Assembly: GCF_024139115.2 (NCBI RefSeq)
Contig: NW_026943189.1
Coordinates: 310,001 to 374,000 of the forward strand
DNA length: 64,000 bases
Direction: 5' to 3'
Origin: Armigeres subalbatus
Lineage: Eukaryota > Arthropoda > Insecta > Diptera > Culicidae
The notes beneath the pieces were generated by a model. The model searched no databases, was not told the DNA's origin, and was given only the letters and a program-made list of their open reading frames with translations. Made by a program: the position numbers and the translations under genes. Below are positions 34,006-45,765 of this stretch, in pieces (position 1 is the first letter of the stretch; each line of letters begins with the position of its first letter).

Positions 34006-34760
34006 TCGGTGAACCTAAAAGGTCTGTAGTAGCTTGTATGAATAATAATTGAAGTCATATCTATTCAATGAATCAACTGTGATATCATATCATATTGGAT
34101 AGATCACATGATCCGAGCTCCAAAAAAGGTCTATAATACAGTCGATCAGAGCCGGATTTAGTCGGAAGGGGGCCCCGGGGCCGACAGCTTGTTGGAGCCC
34201 CAAAATATACAAAAAAGGTTGATTTTGGTACATAAAATTTGTGAGGGCCCGGGCCCCCTCCTAAATCCTATGATTATCTATGAGTCGCTAATAAAAGGAC
34301 CATTGACTCAAGCATACATCAAGATATGGAATAGACGTTCCTTGGAAAATTGTTCGAACGAACCATCAGAGTAACTGAGAAAATATTTGTAGTATTGCGT
34401 CATTTGCTTCCATGAGTCGATATCGAGTTGTGGACCATCGAATCATGGAGGGTCTATTGAAGCTTGTGAAAATAATGAATTAAATCGTATCTCGTATCGG
34501 CTCAATGATCCTGCAGTGATGTTTGGCGCTAAATAGATGCATCGTTCAGGACTTGGTTGATCGGATAGATACCATCTTTTGAACTGCTGGGCGTTTTGGA
34601 AAACCGAAAAGATCTGTAGTAGCTAGTAACCATAATGAGTGAAATTCTATCGGCTCAATAGACCTGTTGGGAGCTAAACGATGGAGCTGCGCTACATCGT
34701 TCAGGGCTTGGTTGATCGGGTAGATCGTATGTTCTGAACTCCAACTCCGTTTTGGAGACC
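34006..34760 (+). repeat. Degenerate tandem repeat of about 160 bp
   Basis: Blocks containing GATCTGTAGTAGCTAGTAA, ATCGGCTCAATGA and TTGGTTGATCGGATAGATC recur about every 160 bp (clearest 34440-34755), with an older unit at 34006-34140. An inverted-end element (34147-34272) lies between units. Confidence 0.6.
34147..34272. mobile_element. Possible hAT-like MITE
   Basis: CAGAGCCGGATTTAG..AGGGGGCCCC at left mirrors GGGCCCCCTCCTAAATCC at right. CAGAGCCGG ends are hAT-like, but I find no clean 8-bp duplication. Confidence 0.5.
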
Positions 34761-35029
34761 CTGAAAAAGGTTGCGTTAATTCAAAACTCGATAATATCAT
34801 GTCTTATGATCACATAGATATTTTTGGACATATTCTCAGCTTTGTTTTTAGAGATATATTCTGATGTATTCGAGGATTTGTTCTCCAGAACAGTTTGGAC
34901 GGCCTAGGACATCAGCAATAAATATTCCAACACCTTTTTAGTTCTTTCTATACTAGTTTTAGCAGGATCGAGCGGAAAACCCTAAATATGTACATTGAAT
35001 CCATGTAAAAAAGTCGTCATGAAAGGGTC
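34761..35029. other. Unassigned sequence
   Basis: Nothing recognised. Confidence 0.3.
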
Positions 35030-35343
35030 AACCGGATTGGACTAGCCATCAATACATGATAGGTAGAGGCTCAAGAGACGCTCAACGCTCGTTGGTGACT
35101 GACGATACCAGCAACGGTCTTTATACTCCGCAAATTGACCATCAACGGTCATCATATCGGTTGTCCTCTATGGACCCGAGACCTGGTCAATGATCGTGGC
35201 ATTGCGTTGTCAACAATCTATCGTGAATACGAATGAAGCATAAATTGTAGCAGCTGTTAAGGAAACTATCCATCGTTCAAAACGCGAAAATCGGACGACT
35301 GCGGTGGGTTAGGCACGTATACTGAATGTCGGACAATAACCGG
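35030..35343 (+). pseudogene. Old RTE fragment (C-terminal part of ORF)
   Basis: It matches RTE copy 1 from about 2235 to 2775 with several internal deletions: GGATTGGACTAGCCATCAA, ACATGATAGGTAGAGGCTCA, CTCTATGGACCCGAGACCTG and GCGAAAATCGGACGACTGCG are recognisable. The order is conserved but the length is roughly halved. Much more decayed than copies 1-3. Confidence 0.8.
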
Positions 35344-35539
35344 GATTTTTTTTTATTCGTCTGTCATTTATTTGGGAGGACCATTTACCGCAAAGCGTTA
35401 CGGAGTCGAAATCATGTTTTTAATATTTTTTATGATTCTTTTACTATAATCAGGGTTTGCAGAAATCGCTTTCAAAAGATAACGACCAACGATAAAATAA
35501 AGGCAAAAACTGTTCCTAATCATAACAAGCCATGAAAAC

Positions 35540-35830
35540 AAATTTATCGAATTTGTATATAAGTGCGAAAAAACAGTATCTAATAGGCAGCCCCCACCGA
35601 GAAGTTATGATTCTAGCTTTGTTCTCGCTCATTATGTGTTGGGGACCGCACAGCTGTGTAGAACAAGTTGAAATGCATCATCAGAACCAATTTATCATGA
35701 GGTATAGCCTCCCGAATCAGTTCTATACCATGAAAGCATGCGAAAAAAAATCTCTCACGGTATGCTACATATCGTATACGAATACAGGGATGATTAGTGA
35801 GGGACTTCTTCATTTTTTATTCAATCCTTG
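35540..35830 (-). repeat. Dispersed repeat C, copy 2
   Basis: Inverted relative of 27345-27605 (see there). This copy keeps a longer AAATCTCTCACGGTATGCTA side. Confidence 0.65.
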
Positions 35831-37624
35831 ACTATAATGTTAGTTTTGAGAAGCCGAAAGACTCGCGGTTTGGCCGAGGTTAGAGAATAAAATGATACAG
35901 TAGGAAAGGAAGGAAATTTAGGGTGCCTAAGTAGTTACGATGCTGATGCCCACATAGTTGTCATTCTTGTTTCACATCTGTAATGGTGCAAACAAATATT
36001 TTCTTGGGCGGCAACAACGAGAGTAACGGATCTCGAAAGTTATCCATTGCCACGAGGCCCCTAAATGCATCTTTATATATTGAGAAAGGTTTAGAAAGAT
36101 TGGGTGTTTTTTTATTGTTTTAAAAACGTGTAAACATTTGTTAATACCTACAAGGAATCAAAAGTACATTGCATTAAATTGAGTTGCTTTAATTTATATA
36201 TTATACCTTCATTTTCTTTCTATTAAAGAAAATCGTTGAACTGTTGTCAAGCGAGGTAACATAAAACACAACGTCAAGCTTTTTCTATTACTAGTCCAGC
36301 ACATGATGATGTTTTTAAATCTTCTGCTTAAAAATATTTCAAGCAACTTATGCACATTTGGTAGCCGATATGCTAGCGTACACTAATCCCATCTGGTGAA
36401 ATATATCTCCGTTTCCACCATAAATCTTGGATGTCATCCATGTGGTAACACCACACGGCCACATGCTCCCTAGCAGAAACATTTATTTTGCTGGTATTAT
36501 ACCCTCTACCACAGCCTTTCAACGGCCGATGTCGTTTTCGTTCGCATTCAATGGCATGCTAGTTACCTTTATCCTCTTTCGAAACTAGCACCCACTTGTT
36601 CACCGACAGCCAGAAGCACCACTTGGTGCTAAATTATGTACTTGAGCAATCCTATGTAAGTCCTTTGACACTTCGCATCTCTCCTACACAAATATCCAAA
36701 GCACAAAGGGTCAATTGAAAAGTTAGAGAGAAAAAAAGAAATTTTTGTTTATTCGTAACATCTAACAAGAGAAATGTTATTTATGCCCACAGCCGTCAAG
36801 TATTTTTCCTTCCTATGTATTTAAGACCACCCTAATGTTTCGATTTGGCGCTTTGTCAGTCGAATGAAACTTTCAACATTGAGTTGCGGCTCACGCTCTT
36901 TGTCGGCACGAACGGATTTCTGCTGTCGGATAGGCGGCCGGTTGCGTGGCCGGTGACACTGTACAGCCTGAATTGGGGACCTGAACTCGATTTATCATTA
37001 TCAAGCACCGCCGAAACCACACCACATTGCACTGCCCGGTTACAGAACATGGAAAGTCTGCCAAGGCTTTTCACGAAACAGATACCTGCCAGTCTGCCGC
37101 AAGTCTGATTTACTGTCGTTTAATCCAGACACGGGGTGGCGATTGGCGGGAAGAATTTGAACTTTGAATCCATCCGGAACGAGCCTCTGCTCTTTTTTGT
37201 TTGTTTAGACGCTGAAAGAATGTCAGCCCAATAGCGAAAGTTGAAATAAATTATTGAAAATCAAATTAGTTATCAAGTAGGGTAAGACACCCAGAAATCG
37301 CCCTCCCCCCAGTTTTCGCCCACCTATTTTAAAATCTCCAATTCTCGTAAACTAGTTGTTGAAAACAGTAACAGTTATATAAAACGAAAACTGAAGAACA
37401 TTTTATCTCAGAAGGTCTTTATAACACATAAATTTCAATATAATAATAGATTAATTACTACCATTGGTAATTGAAAAATTGTACTTCCGGACAGTCACAT
37501 TAAAATTATATTTTATTGATTGTAACTATCAACGATCATGATATTCTTTCGCCACACTTTGTCTCAAATACTGAACTCTATTCCTAATATTCCGAACCTT
37601 TGGAATTAAATACCAAACAGCAGC
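35831..37624. other. Unassigned sequence
   Basis: No gene recognised. The frame 36845-37108 (plus, 87 codons) lies in a GC-richer stretch but carries no known motif. Confidence 0.3.
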
Positions 37625-37840
37625 CAATCTATCTATATACATAAAAATGAATTTCTGTCTGTCTGAACCTTATAGACTCTGAAACTACTGAACCAATCGG
37701 CGTGGAAATTTGAATGTAGATGTTTTTGGTGCCGGGGAAGGTTCTTAAGATGGTTCGAGACCTCTCCCTCCTTTGAAAAGGGGGGCTCCCATACAAATGA
37801 AACAGAAAGTTCTGCATAACTCGAGAACTAAGCAGAGAAT
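37625..37840 (+). repeat. Dispersed repeat, possibly a Helitron-like end
   Basis: It begins TCTATCTATATACATAAAAA and continues TGAATTTCTGTCTGTCTG, a type of start that I associate with insect Helitrons. GGCTCCCATACAAATGAAAC follows near 37787. No 3' CTRR hairpin could be located, so the class is uncertain. Confidence 0.35.
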
Positions 37841-38499
37841 AAATCAAACTCAAATTACACAACAATTCAAGCATTTCAATAAATTATGGATTGCGTGACA
37901 CGTGCAGTATTTTGACAGATTGAATGTACAATTAGGAAAACATCATCCTATTTTAAAGTAATGTAATCTCATTAAAATGTATCTCGGCTCAACTACGAAA
38001 TCCCTTTAATAATCGATAAGCTTATTTTGTTTAGTGCCATATTAACATTATCAAAGCTAGAGTGCTTGGTTAACATTATTAAAACTCAAACAAGTTTTGG
38101 CCACATTATAGTCACAATATATCAAACAATAACACACTACAGATGACTCAGGCAACGATGTTTATGGTATACGATGCTTATAGGCACGAAAATTCCAGCG
38201 AGGCTGTGTAGTGCTGCTACAACACAAGAGATATTAGTCAAGCATGTTCTGGTAATGGTTTTACTCTAATGCTTCTCTTTTACAGTTAGAGGAGTATGGT
38301 TCGAAATGGCCCCCTTAGACTTTTTCGATGATTCAACTATTATTAATTGGAATTCTGAATCATATCAACGTGCAGATACATAATTTAGAAAACTAGCTAT
38401 ATATCACAATTATCTTCTAACTCTCACTCAATATAAATAGTTTTTATTACTTTTTAAAGTATTTCAAATATGTCGAGAATTTGGCTCCCCCAGAGCAAA
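37841..38499. other. Unassigned AT-rich sequence
   Basis: Nothing recognised. Confidence 0.3.
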
Positions 38500-39190
38500 G
38501 CGCCGCGACGCATGGTGGCTAAAATCGTTTTTTTAGCGCGTTTATTTAATAGTACTTTTATTATGTGATTTAGCGTAATGGCATCTTCGAGACATTTGAT
38601 CAGTAAGTCGATGCGCTTCTTTGAAGGTATTCAGCCGTATGATCAATCCCCCAAAAAGTGAGATATTTTTTTTCCTCTTTACAACATGCAAGGTTTATGT
38701 CTTCACCAGAGCAGTACTGAGATTTTCATTTTCATTGAGAGAGGTCACGCGATATTTACACTTTATTCTCTCCCGCTTTCATAGAAAACATAAACATTGA
38801 AAGGAATTCTGCTAAATTTTCACAGATTTTTATTTCATGAAAGCGCATCAAACTAGTGTAAACAAGCTGTTTCTTCTTCAATAATGTTACTTCTAACTCG
38901 AAAATCAAAAACAATACAATCATTGTATCGATTAGTCATCGTCATTTGCACAGATCTATTAAAACTATTAAGAAATTTGGATTTCAAAACAAAGCACATT
39001 CCCATCATGACTGCTTGTAATGTGACAGGTGACCGGGAGACGGCTACATTTTCATTTGGTCTCTTGAAAATGAAAATGCAACTGTTTTCGCTTTCACATG
39101 ACAGTCACGAAAACTAGCAGTACTGCACCAGAGTAGTAGCAAAAATTTTCCTGAAAAACTTTGTCGACAACACCAAGTTCGTAATTTCAT
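38500..39190 (-). repeat. Dispersed repeat D, left (inverted) copy
   Basis: Reversed, it matches 40203-42650 once insertions are removed: TTAGCGCGTTTATTTAATAG, GAGACATTTGATCAGTAAG, AAGGTATTCAG and AATTTTCCTGAAAAACTTTG each have a complement there in reverse order. A hAT-type MITE (38712-39125) splits it. Confidence 0.7.
38712..39125. mobile_element. hAT-type MITE, 414 bp
   Basis: Ends CAGTACTGAGATTTTC and GAAAACTAGCAGTACTG. Target duplication CACCAGAG at 38704-38711 and 39126-39133. The interior frame (38884-39117) carries no transposase motif. Confidence 0.82.
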
Positions 39191-39261
39191 TACTTTTGAA
39201 GATTTATTGCTTTTTATGCCAACAAGCTTCGATCATGTTCGACGTACTAAGTATACAAACA

Positions 39262-39520
39262 TACCCATACAAAATTTTTATAGCAAAATTTGTTAGAAAT
39301 ATGGTGCATGATGTTGTTAAAATATCTAAATTTCTATCAAAAATTACACTACTCGAAACAAAAAAACTATCAAATTGTGTTACAATTTTATTCAAAAAAA
39401 TAACATATTTTGTTAGAAGTTTATAACAGAATCAGATACAAAATATATTGTTTACTGTGCAGTTACAGGTCGTGATAGATCTCCAGATTGTGATCAACAT
39501 TCAAAAATGTTAGTTTTTTT
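39262..39520 (-). mobile_element. MITE family A, partial third copy
   Basis: Closely follows 5820-6060: GTTGTTAAAATATCTAAATT, TATCAAAAATTACACTACT, AGAATCAGATACAAAATATA and CAGATTGTGATCAAC. Both CCCGACTAGAAG termini are missing. Confidence 0.75.
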
Positions 39521-39766
39521 TTAGTTGAGGTTGACTGTCACAATTTGCTCGTTGTCACAAGCAGTTGAATCGAATATAACTAAAAAATCTAATTAAACTG
39601 TTATAACTTTTTATTTTTCAAGTCGCAACAATCACTAAGCAGCGTACTTAAATATAACCTAAAACTTTCTAAAGAATGCTAAAAATGACAAATTAAAAAG
39701 CTGTTTTAAGGGACTGTCAGCATAAAACGTAAAAATCTCCAGAAGTAACGGAATTAGGAACTGGGT

Positions 39767-40202
39767 CAGTGAACCATTCCGCCGATTCGTTTAATTTTTA
39801 GTTGAAATTTGACAGATCGATGGTTATTTTCCCATAGTTGTTGAAATGTTACCCCGAAGCCGACCCATTTGAGTTTTGACAGATTGATAGTCGAGTCAAG
39901 TACGAGACACTGAAGACGACCTTAATGTTGAGGTCGAAATAAGTATCTGTAAAAAAAATGGAATTAAATGGGATTGTACAAACTCGTCTTATGACAAGTG
40001 AAGACATTCCACTAAAAAGCTCGAAATAATTTTCTTAACAGATTGATAGTTATTTGGAGCAAAATGCCAATTTCGTCAATTTTCTTGCGAGCAAAGTTTA
40101 ACTATCGAACTGTCAAATCTAACCATGCTCCGGAGCATGACAAATAACCATCAAACTGACAATCTTTAACTAAAAGTTAAACGAATCGGTGGAATGGTTC
40201 AC
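39767..40202. mobile_element. Inverted-repeat element, about 436 bp
   Basis: The ends GTGAACCATTCCGCCGATTC and GAATCGGTGGAATGGTTCAC mirror each other over about 35 bp. The interior contains repeat family E (CGAGTCAAGTACGAGACACT..ACTCGTCTTATGACAAGTGA), shared with 53030-53175 and 62349-62543. Target duplication not clear. Confidence 0.6.
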
Positions 40203-40269
40203 GGCCTTGTTGTCCTCGACAACATTTTTCAGGAGAACTATTGCTACAACTTTTATGAAGAATCAAACC

Positions 40270-41894
40270 CGAGGGGTGCGCCACTTCCACGATGAGCCGT
40301 AGATGATGCTTCCTTGGAACAAATATTTTCGCGATTAGAATGATTTTCTTTGCGATGAAACTTTTCACCTGCGATTAGCGCGATTAATCGCGATGAAAGC
40401 GCGATAATGATGCGATAAATGCGTTGACAGAAGGGAACTGCTCGAAAATTCTGACTGTCAAAAAAGAATGACATTTCCTGCTGTCCGATATTCGATCAGT
40501 ATATTTTCACAACAATTTCGCTTTTCAATAACAATTTTACTTGAGTTGACGGAGTTCCGGGACCTTCCGGTGTGTTCTCTGCTGCTTGTCTGCAGTTCCA
40601 CGTTTCGTTAGTCCCTTGATTGGCTATCTACGGAAAATGCGAGCTTCTGTCAGTGTTCATGTTCCGGTGCGTTCTTCTTTGCTCGCCGTAGCGTTCCATT
40701 TGGATATTCGGTAGACTCTACAGAAGACCTAAGATTATAAAAATGTTTGTGTTCCGGATTTTAATCGGAGTGTTCTCCACACTGATCACCCGCTTCGGCG
40801 TTCCAGTTGGTCACTTGGTTGGGCATCTATGATATATCTGTGCAGAACCTTATACCAACACAGGCTGTTTAAGAAATTCTACCTAACACGACATCCGACA
40901 TGGATAATCCGGAGGTAATGATTGTTTCTCAAATGGATGATAATAAACAGTAATATAATAAACCGGCAGACTATTTTTTAAAGAATATGGAAAGGTAAAC
41001 TCCAGTACCATACCATCCCATTTGAAAGAATTCTAGAGAAGACTGGCTTCGATAAACCCAGCCTTGGAAGACCTCCGAGGACCGAAAGACAGATCGAGGC
41101 TGATGTTTGTGAGCTGTTGGAACTCACAAACCTCTCTGTGGGGGACCTACTGCTACGAAAATATTTCAAAATAATAAACGAAGAGAAAGCGCTACTGTTG
41201 AAGATAGTTCTTTTGGGAAGTTAGATTAGTCCAAGATTTTAAATAGCAAAAGGTCAGGTAGGTCTGTGAAAAATACGAATGATTTACAGTGGAAATTTTG
41301 AGAAATTACCGAAGAACTTCTTGAAAATCATTTGGAGAATTGCCCGCGTAAATTGGAAAAAAAAAGTCCGAGCTCACTGAGCATACTGTTTATTCCATAC
41401 CATCACTTAAACTACATTGTTAATTGAATAGATCGTTTGTCGCTAATCGCCCGTGTTCGGACATATGATTCACTCGTACGAGATCCACCGTAACATCTTT
41501 TGTGGCCAGTCCATACCACCGACGATTACGAAAGCGCTTCCGAAGCCGAATTTTCTTGTCACCATGCTGCTAGGGCATTTACCGGCAAAAGCGAGAAGCC
41601 GAAGCCCAAGGACGTTAATACGTCGGTGTCCTTGCGGGGTTGAAATTTTCAATTGTCACCGATGCCACTGAATTTACCTACTCGAAATAAACAAAACAAG
41701 TTTGGTTGGTTACTCTGGTAACAATGGATCGCAACTGACGATTCGAGCAATAAACAGTTGCGATAAAGCGCGATGGGGCGCGAATCGTATCACTTAGCGA
41801 TTAGTTGCGATAATAAAAGCGATGGCTTTTCGACCAGAATTTTATAAGATCTCGCAGCGATTAAGTTTACAATCGCAAAGTGGCGTGCCCCTCG
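40270..41894. mobile_element. 1.6-kb inverted-repeat transposon, 8-bp duplication, carries a broken ORF
   Basis: Ends CGAGGGGTGCGCCACTT and AAGTGGCGTGCCCCTCG; target duplication ATCAAACC at 40262-40269 and 41895-41902. Sub-terminal zones on both sides are rich in GCGAT/ATCGC motifs (40330-40420 and 41755-41885), as expected of transposase-binding regions. The middle has a leader-like stretch and a damaged frame (40900-41224). An 8-bp duplication fits hAT or P-type elements. No transposase motif was recognised. Confidence 0.75.
40900..41224 (+). pseudogene. Unrecognised short ORF remnant inside the 1.6-kb transposon
   Basis: ATG at 40900 opens MDNPEVMIVSQMDDNKQ, then a TAA (about 40951-40953). 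The same frame continues YNKPADYFLKNMER to a second stop, and one frame over reads on through LGRPPRTERQIEADV and LLLRKYFKIINEEK to TAG at about 41222-41224. So one early stop and one frameshift break a frame of roughly 105 codons. GAG/GTAATG after the fifth codon resembles a donor, but the splice I tried does not restore frame. I cannot name the family; it could be a captured host segment or a reduced transposon protein. Confidence 0.4.
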
Positions 41895-41976
41895 ATCAAA
41901 CCTTATATGTGGTGAAGTGCAAAAAAAAACATCTTACTTTTGGGGGAATAGATTAGTAAGCTGAATACCTCCAAAG

Positions 41977-42526
41977 CTAGGATAGGATGTGACAACTCAA
42001 TTGAGACTGCCTTGTTGTTTTTTTAGTCGGTTGCTCTGACGAGCTGGTCGCCAGTGCAGCCGAAGTAATTTGGTACAAAATCTTCCAAATATCATGTATC
42101 AGAACTTGATGTTTTTCTTTCCATTCCATCCATTATTTATGTAAGAGAAGCGAAAGACTAACAGAGAGAAGCTTTCGCTAATGTAAACATGACTTTGAGA
42201 TCGAAAATGACAGAAAGGTGAATCGTAATGCTTAGAATCAACAGTTTTAAACCTTTACAACCCTTGAGAATAATTAATATGGCGTTTGCAGTTCAATATA
42301 AATTTATTTTTTACCAAACAACTGTAACTCAAACATTCATGTATTTTGCTTAATATCAACTTTACAAACCTGCAACACGGCCAAACTAACAACATGCTGC
42401 CCTATGAAAAACGCGCCAACACCAATCGAAGTAATCGGTTGTCATTTTCACCCAATCAGCAACCGGTACGATTTTGACAGAAAATCGGTACGATTTTAAA
42501 TAACTAATTGGCACATCCTATCCTAG
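41977..42526. mobile_element. MITE, 550 bp, 8-bp target duplication
   Basis: Ends CTAGGATAGGATGTG and CACATCCTATCCTAG; duplication CTCCAAAG at 41969-41976 and 42527-42534. Probably hAT-type by duplication length. Confidence 0.85.
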
Positions 42527-42650
42527 CTCCAAAGAAGCTCCTATACCTACTGATAAAATGTCTCGAAGACATCATTACGCTTAATTGTATAATGAATGTA
42601 CTATCAAATGAACGCGCTAAAAACACGATTTTAGCCACTGTGCGACGGCG

Positions 42651-44029
42651 ACAACTAGCCACCACGATTCTATCTTTGAGTCCCTGCAGACAATATTCCA
42701 TGTACGCTTCCATACCAACGGTGACAGAACCGCAGTCGCCAAACAATAGAGTCGCGGTTGTCGCGTCACGTGTTTTTGGAGGATATTTTAGTTGAAAGAA
42801 TTACAGATTGTTGATTTTCGTTAAAAAAAAAAAAAAAAATTCTCAATTGAATTGTAATGATAATAATCACTCGGAAATGTATTACAAACGATTATATGGA
42901 TGATTTTATGAATTGGGCCATTTTTTCCCATTGGAAAGTTTTACACCTTTCTCCTCTACATTACAGCGCTTGGCACTAAACAAAGAGCTTATAAGGATAC
43001 GTACGCAAGGCAGTAAACAACTGTAAAAAGCCTAATTTAGGCATCTCAATTTATTGTGCTTTTGGGTGGACTCTGCTCGGTTGACAGTTGTATGAACGTT
43101 GCAGAAATTTTCTATTTCATGTGTTCGGGTTTTGGCGAAACCCCACCACACACGTTTTTGGGCTGACTTGTGATACTTTGTTCGTAAGGGAAAAACGGTG
43201 TATAATTCGTATCTTTTTTTACGTGAAGAAGGTTTATGCTTATATCTAGGTAAAAGATTGTGAATTTTTGTAATAAACTTGTAACAAATATAAAAAAATA
43301 ATAAAAATAAAGCAATAAAAAATGTGGGTTAGAGTCTCACCAAGAGGATAATAAAATTTGGTTAATTTTCGAAGCAAGTGCTGTGCAAGCCAAGCCAAGG
43401 TGATCAATTAGCATAGTTTATTTAAAATGGAAATATACGGTTATGAAATAAAATAGTTTTCATCCAATATTGTTGGTTTTCAGCTAAGTTTCCCCGCAAA
43501 ATTCACCTATTGTGTAATTTTAATAACGTATCAAGCATTTTTTTAGACTTTTCAACTAGCCATCCCTTGCATTGCATCGTTTCATTCATACAAGTTAGTT
43601 TATTTTTATATAGAACGTAAGGAACAAAAACGCCACCTTCCCGCATTTGTTCTTGTGGTATTGGTTTGTATCATTCTTTCATTCAAGTATTTTAAACCCA
43701 TTAGCAATCGAACCGCAATAATGACCATGCGTCTCCATCAGCTAAGTGAGCTTTCGCTCTTGATGTCCATCGATTCGGTTCACTTTCTCTTGTGTCTTCA
43801 CAACGAATTATAGAAAACAAATTAAACATGAAAAGATCTGCATAGTAATCAACCCCAATATATTTTTTAAATTAAATGTTCCATATACTATGCAAAAGCA
43901 CATGAAGTCTTAGAACGTTATATAAACCACAGTATAAATTATATAAACTTGAACTCCCGATACAGAATTAAGGATCAGTACTTCAGAATTCCCTCGAAAA
44001 ATCTGTATCCTTTTCATTCAGCGTCGGTG
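42651..44029. other. Unassigned AT-rich sequence
   Basis: No gene recognised. A long poly(A) tract at 42822-42839 could be a retroelement tail, but no body is identifiable upstream. Confidence 0.3.
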
Positions 44030-44145
44030 GATCGCAACTCACAACAAATATGCCAAATTTGTTATTGAACACAGCAGCCCAAAGTGCTAAGTCAACTACT
44101 TCTGGTGTACCTGTTGCCACCTTTATCAGGCTCATCACTTATTAA

Positions 44146-44597
44146 GGTCACTCCTGATGGAATCCAAGTTTGAAAGTGCTCGCGTTTTCGGGGGCACACC
44201 ACTCGATACGGAGGCGGTCCACAACTGTCATTTTTGTTGATTTAGCTTTGCTGCGTCACAGCATGCGTGAAAAAATAAAAATGACAGTTTGTTGTGCGCA
44301 CGGCATACAAAAAACAAGGCAGGCTCATCACGTATGTAAACATTCAGTTTGAATGTAAACATGTGACGTCACTGCTATCTTCGCACAAGCTGGACCGAGA
44401 CGATGCTGTACGGTCGCAGCATGCTTACTTTTGTACTCCAACATGTGGCGATAAAATATGCGTCACATTCGAAGTGTCATTTTCCTAACGAGCCTACCTT
44501 GTTTTCTGTATACCGTGGTTGTGCGTTGCTTCCGTATCGAGTGGTGTGCCCTCGAAAACGCGAGCACTTTGAAACCTGGATTCCATCAGGAGTGACC
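44146..44597. mobile_element. TTAA-flanked MITE with 85-90 bp inverted repeats
   Basis: Begins GGTCACTCCTGATGGAATCC and ends with its complement GGATTCCATCAGGAGTGACC; TTAA flanks it at 44142-44145 and 44598-44601. TTAA duplications are characteristic of piggyBac-type transposons, so a piggyBac-like enzyme is the likely mobiliser. Confidence 0.85.
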
Positions 44598-45271
44598 TTA
44601 ACGCCGAATCGTAACAAACAACTGCTCATTTACTATCAGAATGTTCGGTGATTGCGGTTGAAAATTGATGATTTTTTCCTAGCTGTTACTGAAGCGTGCT
44701 ACGATGTTATTATTCTAACAGAAACATGGCTCGATGACAAGATCTTTTCTCCGTAACTTTTTGAGAACAGGTACACTGTGTTCAGGAATGATCGAAATTA
44801 GTTGAACCGCTACAAGTCTCTAGGTGGTGGAGTACTCATTGTTATCTATGCTGGTTCAAACTGTTGACTTGACCATATTCCTGTTGATAGTTCTCTTGAA
44901 CAGACTATCAAAGCAAATAAGAAGCATTGGTGTTGTTTACCTGCGTCATAACCGCAAGAATGACATGCAATTATTTCCAGACACATCGATTTCATGCAAT
45001 CCATTCGAAACAATCAGGAATACAGGAATACAGGGTCATGCTACTCTATTTGGCGATTACAACCAATCTGCACTTGTTTGGGACCACGACACGACATGAA
45101 ATGGTCTGTACATTAAACGAACAGAATCACACATAGGATCGAATCAATGCGCCGGCCTTCTTGATGGTTTTAGTCTCAATGGTTTGAATCAAATCAATGG
45201 AATTGTGAATAGAAATTGAAGAATTCTCGATCTCACACTAATCAGTGATTCTTTATTGCACCAATATGAAC

Positions 45272-45326
45272 TTTTTTTTGTCTTTATTAGCGAGACTTTC
45301 AGCCCTAGGCTGGCTCGTCTCGTAAG
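45272..45326 (-). mobile_element. Micro-retroelement, second copy
   Basis: Minus strand: GAGACGAGCCAGCC, AGGGCTGAAAGTCTC, a spacer with AATAAAG, then poly(A). CCAATATGAAC (45261-45271) and CCAATGTGAAC (45327-45337) flank it as an 11-bp duplication with one mismatch. See 6669-6731. Confidence 0.82.
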
Positions 45327-45765
45327 CCAATGTGAACTATTCAAATGTATTAAACCGTTGATTCTTCTTGATCTTGATCATCCTGCTCTTACCGTTAAAG
45401 TCAATGGAAGCAATGTTTCGTACAAATGGAAGCATTGCCGGGTTTTGAAAATATGCCAAGTGGATATGATTTGAATTTTTGTAAAACAAATTTCATCGGG
45501 CTGAGCGAAGCACTTCGCCAAATTGATTGGGATATTTTGGAAGCAGCTTCCAACGTAGATGACGGCATTACTCTATTCGCACAACTGATAACTAGCACCT
45601 TGTTTGATTATGTTTCAGTCCATCACAAACCTCGTGACGCTCGGAAGTATTGCAGAAATCGATGTCCATATGTCAAGCATCAATTTAACAATGCGGGCAA
45701 CAACTATACAGATTTACAGTAAGCTGTTATACTAAAGGTACACAAGGTGCAAGAAAATCTTCGGG

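Larger units (their letters stand above)
40203..42650 (+). repeat. Dispersed repeat D, right copy, with two insertions
   Basis: The repeat proper is 40203-40269, 41903-41976 and 42527-42650. It is interrupted by the 1.6-kb element 40270-41894 and the MITE 41977-42526, each with an 8-bp duplication. It pairs in reverse with 38500-39190. Confidence 0.7.

Noticed and set aside
36845..37108. 87-codon plus frame as a gene
   Set aside because: No motif, no splice context, and an equally long minus frame overlaps it.
41453..41671. Overlapping plus and minus frames in the right part of the 1.6-kb transposon
   Set aside because: No recognisable family on either strand and both end abruptly; not enough to call a second cargo gene.
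42822..42839. Poly(A) tract as the tail of a retroposed gene
   Set aside because: No target duplication or coding body could be found upstream.
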